Shown piece by piece: positions 21,083-33,791 of a stretch of 64,000 bases of DNA (within the stretch, counting starts at the first letter, position 1; each line of letters opens with the position of its first letter). This DNA is from Gnomoniopsis sp. IMI 355080 (Eukaryota; Ascomycota; Sordariomycetes; Diaporthales; Gnomoniaceae): assembly GCA_027946555.1 (NCBI GenBank), contig JAPEVC010000005.1:248001-312000 (forward strand), in the 5' to 3' direction. The translations under genes were made by a program, and so were the position numbers. The notes under the pieces were generated by a model that ran no database searches, was not told where the DNA came from, and worked only from the letters and a program-made list of their open reading frames with translations.

Positions 21083-24000
21083 ATGTCTTCTCCAGCAAAG
21101 CGGTCAACACGCAGCTCTCAAGCACGTAGCAGTCCAGCACCAGCTCCTGAAAATGCTGCGCCGGATGCCTCTCAGACTCCTCGGCAGACCCGCGCTTCAG
21201 CGCTCGCGTCCAGCCCCATGTTCTACGAGTCGTCGCCCGCTAATGGAGCCGCCAACACTGCACCATCTTCACCGCTGCGACAGATGAGCAATTCCCAGAG
21301 TACCAACAATGGCATGGCCGCGAGTTCACCCCTGCGCCAGCAGACCGAGAGCCAGTCCATGAATGGTGGTGATCGCACGCCTCGCGCAAATGGACTCGCT
21401 ATTGGCGGTATGCCCCGCTTCTGCCACTGTCTTTAGTTAAATGCATCCCACTGACATAAAAAAACAGAATCCTCTCCTGTCCGTTACGATCCCAGCTCAA
21501 GTCCTGGCCACCCACAGACAGATTTGCGAAGTGAGAGTAGTGGTCTCTTCGTTGATTCTGCTAGGAGGCAGGCCCGCTCGAGACGTGGTGACATTCACTC
21601 AGAATTCTCAAATAGAACACCTATACCGCCGCGTCGCATCGTCCTCGGCTCGGATGGAAGAGTAGTACAGGATGCTCCCGTCTCGGATGCCGCTACTTTC
21701 TCGAACATCAATCCAGGCACGTCGGATGCTGACGCTCTTGGCGGAAACAGTCAAAGTCTGGTCTGGGGTACTACAATTTCCATCGACGATACTTTCGTCG
21801 CTTTCAAGGACTTTTTACGCAACTTTAGGAGACGATACCGTCTGACTCTCGATGGGGCGTCCGAAGAAATGATAAACGCGCCGGAGGCTCAGACAAAGCC
21901 TTATTACGAGATTTGTGAGACGCTGCTTGCTCTAGGTACAAACAAAGTGTTCCTAGATATCCGTGATCTCGCATCCTACCCACCTACCCAAAAGCTGTGG
22001 CACCAGGTACAGGCTTACCCCCAGGAGTTGGTCCCGATCATGGATCAGGCCGTTCATGATCTGATGATGGAACTCGCAAGAAACGAGGCTGCCAACCAGA
22101 GGCAGAGTGGGTCTGCTCCAGCACCATCTCAGAGCTCTGAAGCCATGATTCCCAGCTCGGATAGACTTGAGGAGCCCTCGACGCCTAGGCCAGCTGCTCA
22201 ACGGGAGACGACTATCGAAGACCAGGTGGCCGATACCGTTTATACTGTCCGCCCCTATGGTCTGGATAAAACCACGAATCTTCGAGATTTGAATCCCTCG
22301 GACATGGACAGGATGATACAGATCAAGGGCTTTGTCATTAGAGCGACGCCGGTCATTCCAGATATGAAGGACGCCTTCTTCAAGTGCAGCATCTGCAGCC
22401 ATGGCGTGCTTGTCACCTTGGATCGCGGCAAGATTCGTGAGCCGACCGAGTGCCCTCGTGCTCGCTGCGGCTCCAAGAACTCGATGCAAATTATCCACAA
22501 CCGATGCACGTTTGCGGACAAGCAAGTAATTAAGCTGCAGGAGACCCCGGACGCTGTGCCCCCAGGACAGACGCCCCATTCTGTGTCTGTGTGCGTGTAT
22601 GACGAGCTTGTGGACTTTTGCAAGGCTGGTGACCGGGTCCAAATCACCGGTATCTTCAGAGTTAGCCCGGTCCGCGTCAATCCACGACAGAGAGCTGTGA
22701 AGAGCATCTACAAGACGTACGTCGACGTCTTGCACGTGCAGAAGGTTGACAAAAAGAAGATGGGAATCGATGCCTCTACTCTTGAGGTAGATGATGATGA
22801 TGAGGTCCAGGTCAGCCCTTCTGGCTTGGAAGAGACTCGTAAGGTGACGCCTGAGGAAGAGGAGAAGATCCGAGAGACTGGCGCTCGTGATGACATTTAC
22901 GAGCTTCTGGCTCGGTCACTTGCACCTTCGGTCTACGAGATGGACGACGTGAAGAAGGGTATCCTACTTCAGCTATTCGGCGGCACCAACAAGAGCTTCG
23001 AGAAAGGTGGCAGCCCCAAGTACCGAGGTGACATCAACGTGCTGCTCTGTGGTGATCCATCCACATCGAAGTCCCAAATCCTGTCATATATTCACCGCAT
23101 TGCGCCTCGGGGTGTGTACACAAGCGGCAAGGGCTCCTCTGCTGTCGGTCTTACAGCTTATGTCACTCGTGATCCCGAAACACGCCAGCTCGTGCTGGAG
23201 TCGGGTGCCCTTGTCTTATCTGATGGCGGTGTCTGCTGTATCGACGAATTCGACAAGATGTCCGAGGCAACTCGCTCTGTCCTTCACGAAGTCATGGAAC
23301 AGCAGACGGTGTCAGTTGCAAAGGCAGGGATTATCACGACTTTGAATGCTCGAACAAGTATTCTGGCGTCGGCGAATCCTATCGGCAGTCGTTACAACCC
23401 CGACCTGCCCGTCCCTCAGAACATCGACCTTCCTCCAACACTTCTGTCTCGTTTTGATCTGGTGTATCTGATTCTAGATCGGGTCGATGAGAAGACGGAC
23501 AGGCGTCTAGCCAAGCACTTGATGTCGATGTATCTGGAGGACACCCCTCACTCTGCCCAGACCAAGAATGATATTCTGGTGAGTCTCCTTTGCCTTTCTA
23601 TACCTCGTTGATATCTTTGCTGACCGACCTAGCCTGTCGAATTCCTCACCTCCTACATCTCCTATGCTCGGGCCAACATCCACCCTACCATCTCACAGGC
23701 AGCAGCACGCGAGCTCGTTGACTCGTACGTTGAGATGCGCAAGCTAGGCCAAGACGTGCGGGCCGCAGAGAAGCGCATCACAGCCACGACGAGACAGCTT
23801 GAGTCCATGATTCGTCTGGCCGAGGCCCACGCAAAGATGCGCCTGGCCACCGAAGTGACCCGCGATGACGTTGTAGAAGCTGTGCGCTTGATCAAATCTG
23901 CCTTGATGACTGCGGCCACGGACTCTCAGGGCCGTATCGACATGTCGCTTCTCACGGAAGGCACGAGCACAGCGGACAGGAAACGCAAGGAGGACATGAA

Positions 24001-24214
24001 GGATGCGGTGACCAAGCTGCTGGACGAGTTGACGGCAGGTGGCCAGTCTGTCAAGTATGCGGAAGTGGCCAAGAAGCTGGGCGAGAACGCCGGTGTGCCG
24101 GTCGAGTCGAGTGACTTTGCGGAGGTCATGCGGGCCCTGGAGATGGACGGGTCGATTACTATGACTGGAGAGGGTGCGAGGAAGAGTGTAAGACGGGTCA
24201 CTGCTGTTGTCTAA
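21083..24214 (+). CDS. MCM4: DNA replication licensing factor MCM4 (CDC54)
   Basis: Subunit of the MCM2-7 replicative helicase. Three exons: 21083-21407, 21468-23578, 23633-24214 (introns of 60 and 54 nt), 1,005 aa. The N-terminal ~180 residues are Ser/Pro/Thr-rich with many SP sites, the typical DDK/CDK-regulated tail. The OB/A domain carries a C4 zinc finger CSIC...CPRARCGS (about 415-445). The AAA core has Walker A GDPSTSKS (about 634), Walker B CCIDEFDKM and the arginine finger LLSRFD (about 768). A C-terminal winged-helix segment follows. The LLCGDPSTSKSQ and AARELVDSYVEMRK motifs are MCM4-like rather than other MCMs. Intron 2 splits NDIL from PVEFLTSYISYAR. Confidence 0.95.
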
Positions 24215-25615
24215 GTTCTGGGCATTATTCTAGAGGTACTTGTGTTATTAAATGGTGGGCGTTTCGGATGGGAATTGTCTGGAATTGGATGATAAATGGT
24301 AATCTTACTGTCACGCATGGAAATAGGTACGAGGATGATGAGACGATGCGCATACAATCCTAATTGATCGAGATGCATACAAAGGCAGTATTGTAGTGTG
24401 CAGTCTAGGGCACTACGCCCAAGTAGGAGCCACTCGCTTTGAGACTTTCGTCGGTTCCTTCTCCTGCTTTCCACCACATACCGCCGACTCTCACCGTTAC
24501 AGGTCTGGCTCCCTACTGTCAAGATTTCCCCAGTAGCTTCATACCGGGATACCACGTTGACCAGGATTGTTGGTCTTGAGCTCCAATACTCCAATGCTGA
24601 GTACTCAATAACGAGCAGAGATGCGGTGAAGGAATCGAATGTGCATCCGGAGAACGGGGCCGGGCGGTGCAGGTCCACATCGTATACTCTGTGTTCGAAG
24701 AGGCAGTACTGAGACCGTGTTATGTTTGGTCCAGCAGCGAGCTTATCAGGCAGGTCGGTCATTGACAACAGCTAACCCTCGAATGAGCATGAATGAGCAT
24801 GGCCAAGGCACATTTGGTGTGCTGAAAGCTCTGATGTCACCAGAACGAGGACGAGGATGCAATTCAAGAACGCCGCCTCGGTACCCAACAAGCAGTCAGT
24901 GCTGTGTGGTACATACATAATACACCCTGCAGTGCTGTGACTGATAGTGACCAGTGACCATTGGCCGAATTTATTATGTACTATGGGTTTGCTGAAGAGA
25001 TGGGCTTGGCAGGCCAACGTCAGCCGGGAGGGTCTAGCCTCTCAAGATGGGTCCCGCGCTAACAACCAGCCAGGCTAATTTCCGCAAGATTTGTTAAGCA
25101 GGGGTCCTCCTACACCAACCACCTACATTTTGTCTTTCATGTATTGTTTTTTGGGGGGGACACCGTTTTGGCAGCTCCCACAGGACCCACGATACATTCT
25201 CGGCAGCCTGCATCTTGTTGGACCCTTGCTCTCGTCGTCAGGCACATCATCGGGTCTCGGCTTGTGATGACGCTGCATGGGAATTTGAGAGGCTGGCAAC
25301 GTGCATGAGGTGTACATATATATTAAATATATATATTCTCATTCTCAAGTTGGAACCAACGTGGCTGCTATTATAGTTTATAGGTCTTACACACACACCT
25401 ACCCGAGACATTACAACCTCCCACCTATTTTCACACACACCAGGCAATTTCCAAACGGAGCACTTTATACTTTGCTGAAGTGGTTGGTGCTATAACCTCC
25501 AGGACTCTATTGTTTCCAACCCGACAAGATCATTCGTGGGAGAGAGGGGGGAGAGTCGAGTTTGCACATTGTTTTCATATCACGGGGTATACTGTCCAGC
25601 CTCATCTATTTCACG
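24215..25615. other. Gene-free 1.4 kb upstream of the Crh-family gene
   Basis: Holds the MCM4 3' end and the promoter of the wall transglycosylase. A 185-codon minus-strand frame (24211-24768) overlaps the MCM4 stop, lacks recognisable motifs and is not called. Confidence 0.4.
25314..25337 (+). promoter_or_regulatory. TATA-like AT tract
   Basis: Alternating TATATATTAAATATATATAT about 280 bp upstream of the Crh-family ATG, followed by a CA/CT-rich leader. It could be the core promoter of that gene; position only, no other support. Confidence 0.3.
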
Positions 25616-26813
25616 ATGATGGTGACAAGATCGATATGGGCGACGGGGACGGCCCTACTTTTACTTGGCCTTGGATCAGCTCAGACCTCGACCGACTGCA
25701 ATCCCACAGAGACCAGTGAGTCGCTCACCCACACACACACACACATATACGCAAATCATGGAGATGGTCACTAACCGCCGCTGCACAGCATGCGACCCGG
25801 ACACAGCACTGGGCACGGCCATCAACGTCGATTTCACACAGGGCGAGGTCAATTCTTTTAGTGCGAGTGGCGGTACGCCAACCTATGGCTCGGATGGCGT
25901 GACATTCACCATTACCGAGGAGGGTGACGCCCCGCAGCTCAACAGTGTCTTCTACATCATGTTCGGCAAGGTCGAGATCACCATGAAGTGCGCCTCCGGC
26001 ACCGGCATCGTCAGCTCCGTCGTCCTGCAGTCTGACGACCTGGACGAGATCGACATGGAGTTCCTGGGCGTGCGCGACACCGAGTTGCAGACCATGTACT
26101 TTGGCAAGGGCCAGACCCCTTCCAACGGCGAGGTCATCGTAACCACGCCCAACAACCAGGACGACTTTGTCACCTACACCGTCGACTGGTCCGCAAACCG
26201 CATCATCTGGTCCGTCGCAGGGTCGCAGGTGCGCGTGCTCGAGTACAACGACGCCAACGGATACTACCCCCAGACGCCCATGCAGCTCAAATTCGGCATC
26301 TGGGCTGGCGGCGACCCCAGCAACGCAGCAGGCACCATCTCCTGGGCCGGCGGCGAGACGGACTACTCGGCAGGGCCCTTTTCCATGACCGTGCAGAGCG
26401 TGGACGTGACCGACTACTCGACGGGAACACAGTACACGTACGGCAACGAGAATGGCACCTGGCAGTCCATTGAGAGCACCGGCGGCGAGATCAACGCCAA
26501 CGCCGACGACGCAGCCACCGCCACCGAGGTCAGCGGCTCGCAGACCACCGGCACCAATTTCCCCTCCAGCGGCATCGGTGGGACCGCTGTCGCCACAGGG
26601 GACATTACGATCCCTAGTGGGTGGTACATCAACTCCCAGGGCCAGATCAGGCCTGAAAGCGGCGCAACAGCAATGAGTATGTGTACAACCCACGAAACCA
26701 GAAAGAAAGCGATATAATCTAACCCTTTTCCTTTAGATCCTCCAAACACAATGCTACTCGCTGGTCCTCTGAGCTTCTTTCTCCTCGCAGCTGTGTTTGG
26801 TCGCTGGCGATGA
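25616..26813 (+). CDS. GPI-anchored Crh-family cell-wall transglycosylase (GH16)
   Basis: Links chitin to beta-glucan in the cell wall. Three exons: 25616-25715, 25789-26676, 26737-26813 (354 aa). Residues 1-23 are a signal peptide (hydrophobic ALLLLGLGSAQ). The mature start has paired cysteines CNPTETTCDPD typical of Crh proteins. The GH16 catalytic motif DEIDMEF is at about residues 118-125, with both glutamates and the central aspartate intact (DExDxE). GIWAGGDPSNAAGTISWAGGETDY is the family's acceptor-site region. A Ser/Thr-rich stretch follows and the last exon encodes the hydrophobic tail NPPNTMLLAGPLSFFLLAAVFGRWR, a GPI-attachment signal. There is no CBM18 chitin-binding domain, so it is closer to Crh1/Crh2-like members without that module. 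Intron 1 contains a CA repeat. Confidence 0.92.
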
Positions 26814-28278
26814 GGACGCCACGATGAGTGAGGATATGAGACTACCAAAAAGTCACACCCATAAAAAGACCAGGACGCGCTGGTGATATGCTCAACAAGT
26901 ATGAGCACTCTGATCTAGATGACTACGAGTCACTGAAAAGTACGACCACGACGCACCTAACGCGATGGGATTCGCGGGCTCTTACTGCTTGCTTGCTGCA
27001 CCAAGTGATGGGCGAGCGCGAGCTGTTATGCTCGAGAGCTGGTCTGCTCTGCCATAATATTATGCTTGTGCCATTCAAAGGCACTTGCGCCAACGAGGAT
27101 GTATACAATAGAAGTCGAGACCACTTGTATGACGAGCTACCCAAGACGTACATTGGGTTCTTGCACCGGCGTTATGGAACAAATCGGTCTTTGGCACTTT
27201 CCCGCTGTTATTCGGGCTTTCTTGGCATGTGCGGCGTTGAGCAAAAGAAGGCAGGACGATACCAATAGGCACACGGGGTGATGCCTTGCAACAAGATAAG
27301 CTGTGCATACTAAATAAGTAAATAAATGTAATGATCATGGCAGGCGGACTATCAATATAGCTGCCGGTATGATAAACCTCAAGAGGAAATTCACGTCGTC
27401 CTTCTGTTGTTTCATGATACTGAGGGGGGTGTTCGTGCAAGGCCGACTATGTACGGCCGAACCTTGACACGTCCATGCTGTATACTAAACACGATACGAA
27501 TCCTAGTATGATGGGTCTCGGTCCGTCCTTTCTGCTTTCTCTTGATTTTCTATGTTTGGTCTCCCTGGCGAGGTCGCTTTGATTTGGGGCAAGTAGTCAT
27601 AGCCGCAGCTGTGCGGGTACAGAAGTGGTACATGTCTCCAGCAACCTCATCCCGAACCGGAATGGCCATACCAAGACGAACCCAACGTATTGGCTCCGCA
27701 GGCAGATGAGCGAACGAAAAGACCAGAGGTACAAGGAAAGTGGAATTCGACCGAAATAGCAGGGTAGATGGAATGCATATACCTGGTGAGGGGCAAGTCA
27801 CGATCATGCTCGGCATGTGTAAGCAACAATCCATTAAGATGTAAAATCATCGCTTGCTCTATCAGATTTTCCTGTTTTGTTTGTCTTTTCATGCATTGTA
27901 GAGGTGTAGGCGATTACACTTTTCCTGTCCGTCCATGTACTTGTATTCACAAGCCTCTTGTTCTTCTAGTGCCACTGCGGAATACTATCTTCGTCCGTCA
28001 AGTCAAGTCAAAACAAAACATCTTCTATTCGGTAAGGATGCGATGTAAGTACTCCAATGGCCGTCCGCATGCTGAGACTGTTTGAAGTAACGTTTCATCT
28101 CCCATGATCGGAGCAATGAAAGTCGGGCAATACCCGGTTTCCGAATTGAACTGGCGGCGAGGCTATGGTGTCGAAAAGGTACGCCTCGATTAGGTCGGCG
28201 GAAGACGCCATTGAAATGTTGAGGAATACATGGCAGAGGGTGAATGCTGCAGTGCCAGAACAAGAGAGATGGCTACTC
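26814..28278. other. Gene-free interval between converging Crh gene and TOP1
   Basis: About 1.46 kb. Several short open frames on both strands show no family resemblance or splice-supported extension. Nothing assigned. Confidence 0.45.
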
Positions 28279-31200
28279 TTAGAACTCCCACTCGGAGTTG
28301 TCGCCGATGGACTGGATGGCCCACTTAAACTTCTCGCGGAGCGTCTTGGGAAAAAGACGCTCGATGGGTACGTCCATCTTTGCCGAGAAGACGACACTGA
28401 GCCGAGGATCAATGTAATTCTGAAAATCGATGTCAGCCATTTGTCCACTTGTACTTCAACATCCCCAGGGATGAAAATAACTTACGATCTTGGAGGTTCC
28501 CAGGGCCACCTCCTTGTTGTTGTCACGATCGGCGGCCTGCGCTTCGAGGTTCTTGATGCGATCTTCGATCTTCTTGACTTGACCCTCAAGCTTCTCCACT
28601 GTGGGACCCCTGCCTTCAGCCTCAACCTTGCCAGATTTGTTCTCCTTCTTGAATTTGGCCTCGAGTTCCTTGACGGCTTTCAGCCGCTCCTTGAGCTCCT
28701 TCTCGGCATGCGGCTTCTTCTTCTCGGCGACAAGCTTCTCGTTGTCCTTCTCGAACTTCTTGGTAATCCGGGTGCGCAGTTCTTCGACCAAGAATGCCTG
28801 GTGTGAAATGACCCACTCCTCAGTGAGGTCCTCGTCTCGCTCGAAGTATTGCGCTCCCTTCTTTCTCTTCTGCTTTGGATCGACGTCTAGGATCATCATC
28901 TTAGTGCGCCATTTTTGGTACTTCTGACCACGAATCTGTAAAGCCAGTGTTAGTGCAAGGCCCGTCGCCGCATACACCTGGGAGACTCACCCTGTCGGCC
29001 ATCTTTTCCATAGTCTCCTCATGCTTCGCACCGACAGTGCGCTTGTGGTTGCAAAGAATTGCTACTTCTCGATTGCAATCATTGTAAAGCTTGACCTTCT
29101 CGTTGATGGTGGCATTTTTGTACTTCTTCGGGTCCAGCTTTTGAAGGAGATTCGACATGGTGTAGGAAGCATTGTAGGTACGGAATACCTTGGCAGTGAG
29201 ACCTTCCATGTAATTTGACAAGTGTTTGTTCAGCTGCGAGGTGTTGACGCGATCGAAGATATCGTCGCCGTCCTCTTTGGGAGGCTTCTTGAACATCTTC
29301 AAGTTCTTGAAGACTTGTCGATCAACCTGGCACTCATCGTAGTACCGGATACTGTCCTTGCCGAGGAAGTCAAAGATGACAATGTCGGGCTCCTTGAGAG
29401 TGACATGCTCGTACTTCAGCGAACAACAACCAACGGTGTCAGCTTCGTTGTCCGTGTCCTTCTCGTTGCCAGCTCTCAAGGCGAACTTGTCGATCAAGTA
29501 CATAGCTGTGGCCATTTGGCGTTCCTGCATGACCTCACTCTTGAGTTTCTTGGTATAATCTTTTCGGATGAAGTCGATGCGCTTCTTCAACTCGCGTGCC
29601 TTTTCGAACTTCTTGTGGTCTGCCATGCCTTTCACTGAGGCACTCGCAGCCAGCATGACATACTTGTAGTTTCCGTTGACGTTCTCCTGCCACATGGCCA
29701 GCCAGGTCGCCTTGTTGTCATGTTGCACGGCCTTCCACTTGTGTCCTGGTGGTGGCTCTGGTACCTTTGCTTCCTTACCAATATTGATGGTAACCTGTTC
29801 AGGCAGAACGCGCTTCTTGATCTTGCCAGTCTTGGGATGTTCGCCACGACCCCTGAACAGACTTGGAGGCTCGACACGGAAATTTCCGACCTTCTCTTTG
29901 CGTCCATTCCACTTGCAGTACTGGAATGGCTCCTCGATCTTCAACCTCTCTTCCTTCGCGGCCTGCTTTTGCTCCTTGGACCATGCCTTCTTCTCATCGG
30001 CCAGTGCCTTGAAGTGGTTGTACATGGGCTCAAAGTTCAGCAAGTCGAACTTCTTGATCTCCACTTTGTTGCCGTTTTTGTCCTTGGCGCCTCCGGTCTT
30101 CTTCAAAATCTCGGTGAAGTCTGCGAAAAAGTTCTTTTGGAAAACCTCATTTTTGACGTTGTTCTCGGAGTTGAGCATAATACCGAAGTATGAAGCAGCC
30201 TCTTCGGCCTCGATGTGAAGATCCACGGGAGTACCGTCATAATAGAGCTTGACATTCTTCGGCAGAGGTTGATACTCAGGAGGAAAGAGTACGCCGTTGT
30301 GCTCCAGAGTATTCCACTTGATGGAGTCATCCTCTGGCTTCTCCTCGTTCCACCATTCGTGCTCCTCTTCCTCTTCTTCGCCTGCGTCCGGCGATTTTGA
30401 CTTCGCATCGATCTTCTTCGCAGCAACCTTGCCCTTGACAGGAGCCTTCGCTGTCTTGGCCCCATTGGCTTTCTTGGACGCAGTGCCATTCGATTGTCGC
30501 TTTGCCGATTTAGCAATGGGCTCATCGTCGTCTGACGACTCCTCCTTCTTGACTGGCTTTTTGGGCGTGGGCTTCTTGACCTTGGCGTCTTGTGCACGGG
30601 CGGCTTTGGCGTCCTTCTCTGCCTTCTTCTCGATCGCAGCCTTCTTCTGTGCAAGCTTCACCGTAAGAGGCATATCATCGTCGGACGAGTCGGCGGTAGG
30701 CAGAGATGTGTCCTTGATGGAAGGCGGCAGCTTCCTCTTTGCGATAGGCTCATCGTCACTATCATCGTCGCTTTCTAACTTGGGAGCAGCCTTGTATCGT
30801 TTGGCCTGAATCCTGGAGTTAGATCGATATCGTGGGTAGACATGCCTAGGGGGCAGCCATGATTCAGCTGAGATAAGAAGGGCTTTCACGTACCAGAGGG
30901 GCAGCGTCGTCACTATCTGACTCGTCCTTGTAGGAGACGTTGTTGCCGATGGAGCTTCGTGACTTCCTTTTTGCGATGCCGTTGGATTGGTCTATGTCCA
31001 TTGACTCGGTGACCGGTCCGTGCCGAATGGAGATGCCGGGGGCGGAAGGCTGACCGTTCGAGGAGGGAATGCTGTCGTCCATAGCCTTGTCCTCGGACTT
31101 GGTGATCTTGGAAGCTGAGACTGCAGGTGAGACAGATTAATGGGGACTCCAAGACAATGAATCTGACCTTGGACTTGCGCGAAAGGAAAAGTTGACGTTT

Positions 31201-31401
31201 GAACGAAGCGGGAAAGAGGCGCGAGGGAGGCGCGCAAGGTGACACGTAAAGGAAAAGGGGTCCCATGGGATAGGAAGCAGAGCTAAGGCACTCGAGGCTG
31301 ACAGCTGAAGATGCGCCAGCACGAGCAGGTGAAGTGTGAGGAGACAGAGACTTACGGTGGTTGCCATTTGCCAAAGGCATGTCGTCGTCTGAGGAAGACA
31401 T
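28279..31401 (-). CDS. TOP1: DNA topoisomerase I (type IB)
   Basis: Relaxes supercoils in nuclear replication and transcription through a 3'-phosphotyrosyl intermediate. Five exons: 31356-31401, 30894-31120, 28991-30805, 28486-28935, 28279-28419 (892 aa). The protein starts MSSSDDDMPLANGNH and has a Ser/Asp and Lys-rich disordered N-terminus (to about 270). The core begins near HEWWNEEKPEDDSIKW and continues through WLAMWQENVNGNYKYV and ALRAGNEKDTDNEADTVGCCSL (active-site Arg/Lys region). A Lys/Glu coiled-coil linker (about 730-810) precedes the C-terminal exon, which carries the catalytic motif SKINYIDPR with Tyr848. Human and yeast TOP1 share this layout. Intron 1 is 235 nt, longer than the others; an alternative donor (AAG|GTCAGA) lies inside it. 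Confidence 0.93.
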
Positions 31402-32555
31402 CTTTGCGGTTGGCCGGGATGCGAGATGTGGTACTGAACCAAGGCCTCGTTTCTGAAGAACTGAGGTTGCTTGTTGTTGTGAGCAGTCTCGGTCGTGTTT
31501 TCGGCGGGATTTCTAGACTTGCAGGGCGGCGACAAAGACCCGACCTTGGCCTGAGCGCAAGTCGAAGGGGGTGAAGTTGAACGGAAGACAAGGGAAGAAA
31601 GATCGGGATGCAAGCTCCTTGCAAAAGAGAAGGCAAAAGGAGCTGAATTTTTGCCGAGAAGGTGATTGGACCAGAAAACCGACGAGAGGCAGCAGAGGCA
31701 GATCGTCAGTGAGCGGGAAGGGTTGAGAAAAAAAACCAGGGCGAGGCCCGAAGGAATGGAGGCGGATGAAGAAGCAGAAACAATCAAGTGAGGCCCAGGC
31801 TAGCGTGCAGCTATTGTCAAGCGTCGAGGTGCCGCTGCAGTTGCTGCAGCAGATGCTAGGAGGTAATAATACTACCAGGTACTCTGTACCTAGGTAGAGT
31901 ACCTAGGTATGTACTATGGTAGGTGGGTGCTCTGCCTTCCTTGCCCTGCTGGTGCCGATCGGGAGTAACGAAGTACAGCAAGTCAGAAAGTAGTCCGTAG
32001 AGCCTGCCGCTTGGCCGACCACAACTGAACCTTTCTCGGCTTTCCAGAACAAGTCTCCAGGGCCCCAGTTTGACTTTTTGAGTGGACACCGGAACTGCGG
32101 CGATTTTGATTCAGGGCGACAGGGAGCTGAGAACCCAGGTACAGTTACTACTGACTTACCTAAGTGGTAGTAGCCGGCAGCCAAGCGCCAGGCTGGACCT
32201 TCAACCCTGCATATGCCCGCCTCAGTGGAGCACTATGCCTTCTAGGGAGCCCAGTGAGCCGTGAGCCTGCCGGGGCCCTTGGGTAGACACTTCTTAGTAA
32301 TGACCAACTCACCCCACCCCTCTGCCGTCCGCGTAGTTGCAATCCACGTGACTCTCAAGGAAGAATCCGGGAAGAGAGCCGTTGCTTGCCTCGACAGAGA
32401 GAGATTGAGTCTATCGATTGAACCTAGCTCCGAAGCAACAAACCTTCGTCTCTCCCAATTGATCCCACCTTTAGATCAATTGGCCCCCGATTGTTCCTGC
32501 TCATTCGAGCCCCTGTTGGCAGAGCAGTCTTTTCCTCCCGAACAACACTGCAAAG
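31402..32555. promoter_or_regulatory. Divergent promoter region TOP1/ATP3
   Basis: 1.15 kb between two divergent starts. It includes the twin TACCTAGGTA palindromes (31887-31909) and a CAATTGATCC...GATCAATTGG inverted arrangement near 32455-32482. No coding gene is visible. Confidence 0.4.
31887..31909. repeat. Two TACCTAGGTA palindromes
   Basis: Perfect 10-bp palindromes at 31887-31896 and 31900-31909, separated by GAG. Related CCTAGGTA-like sequences recur in other intergenic stretches of the window (for example near 12135, 50395 and 52374). Confidence 0.6.
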
Positions 32556-33791
32556 ATGCTGTCCAGAGCTGCGCGTCCGGCTCTGCGAGCTGCGGCAACA
32601 ATTCCCTCTCGGTAGGTCATGGCCCGCTGCGCTCGACGTCACTCCCCTCCCCGGACTTTGCCTACGGATGAGCTGGACTAGACTTGGATGGGATCATGAT
32701 GAGACAAGAGCAAAAGAGCAAGGAGGATAGGAAGGGAAAAGCGAATGTCCCTCAACAAGCGCGCCGGCTAACCCAGACACATTTCCGCCAACAGCGCCGT
32801 CCCTTCCTCCGCCGCCGGCTATGCCACCCTCCGTGAGATCGAGACCCGCCTCAAGTCCATCCGCAACATTGAGAAGATCACAAAGACCATGAAGATTGTC
32901 GCCTCGACCAAGTTGACCCGTGCCCAGCGCGCCATGACCAACTCCAAGGTCTACGGCGCCACCTCCAACGAGGTCTTCACCCAGGCCGAGACTAAGGCCC
33001 TCGAGGGCGCCGACAAGAAGACCCTGCTGGTTGTCTGCTCATCCGACAAGGGCCTCTGCGGTGGTATCCACTCCGGTCTGTCTCGTTACATTCGCCGTCT
33101 CTATGCCGAGAAGCCCGACGCCTACGACCTGGTCATCATCGGCGAGAAGTGCAAGGCCCAGCTGTCGCGTACTGCTGCCAAGGACATCCGCCTGACCTTC
33201 GCCGGCGCAGGCAGGGCCATTCCCACCTTCACCGAGGCCTCCGCTATCGCCGACCAGATCGTCTCTTTGCCTCACGAGTACGCCGAGGTCAAGGTCGTCT
33301 ACAACCGCTTCGTCAACGCCTCAGCATACGAGGCTGATACCATCGACGCCTTTTCTGAGGAGGCCATCCAGGCTTCGCGTGAGTGTTTCGAGCTCTGGGG
33401 GTTTTCAACTTTCAGAATATAGCGACCTAGATTGGCTGACTTGGTCTCACAGAAAACTTCTCTGCTTTCGAGGTTGACGAGGAGCTCCTGCCCAATCTCC
33501 GGGAATACTCTCTTGCCAACGCTATCTACTGGGGTCTGGCCGAGGGTCACGCTTGCGAGCAGTCTGCCCGCCGAAATGCCATGGATGTGAGTGGGAACGA
33601 AACTTGAAAATTTGAATCCATAATATGCTGTGATGAACCAAATGTTGACCCAAATTTCACAGAACGCCTCCAAGAACGCTGGAGAGATGATTGGCAAGTA
33701 CCAGATTCTCTACAACCGAACTCGTCAAGCCGTCATTACTGGCGAGCTGGTCGAGATTATCACCGGTGCCACTGCATCCGCCGACATGTAG
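32556..33791 (+). CDS. ATP3: ATP synthase F1 gamma subunit, mitochondrial
   Basis: Central rotor stalk of the F1Fo ATP synthase in the matrix. Four exons: 32556-32611, 32795-33378, 33453-33586, 33663-33791 (300 aa). The first exon encodes a presequence MLSRAARPALRAAATIPSR; the mature part starts near YATLREIETRLKSIRNIEKI. The N-terminal helix KITKTMKIVASTKLTRAQRAM and the conserved C-terminal helix (MDNASKNAGEMIGKYQILYNR then TRQAVITGELVEIITGA) are the shaft. Introns are 183, 74 and 76 nt, all GT-AG and phase-consistent. A G9 run sits in the 3' UTR (about 33832). Confidence 0.94.

Noticed and set aside
24211..24768. 185-codon minus-strand open frame after MCM4
   Set aside because: It overlaps the MCM4 stop and 3' UTR, has no recognisable motif, and its composition (many Cys, Arg and Ser from all positions) looks like chance.
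26888..27268. 126-codon plus-strand open frame
   Set aside because: No homology signals, no splice-supported extension, inside the interval between converging genes.
28165..28806. Leu-rich open frame antisense to TOP1
   Set aside because: A shadow of the Lys/Glu-rich coiled-coil codons of TOP1 on the other strand; the same holds for 29222-29638 and 29676-30218.
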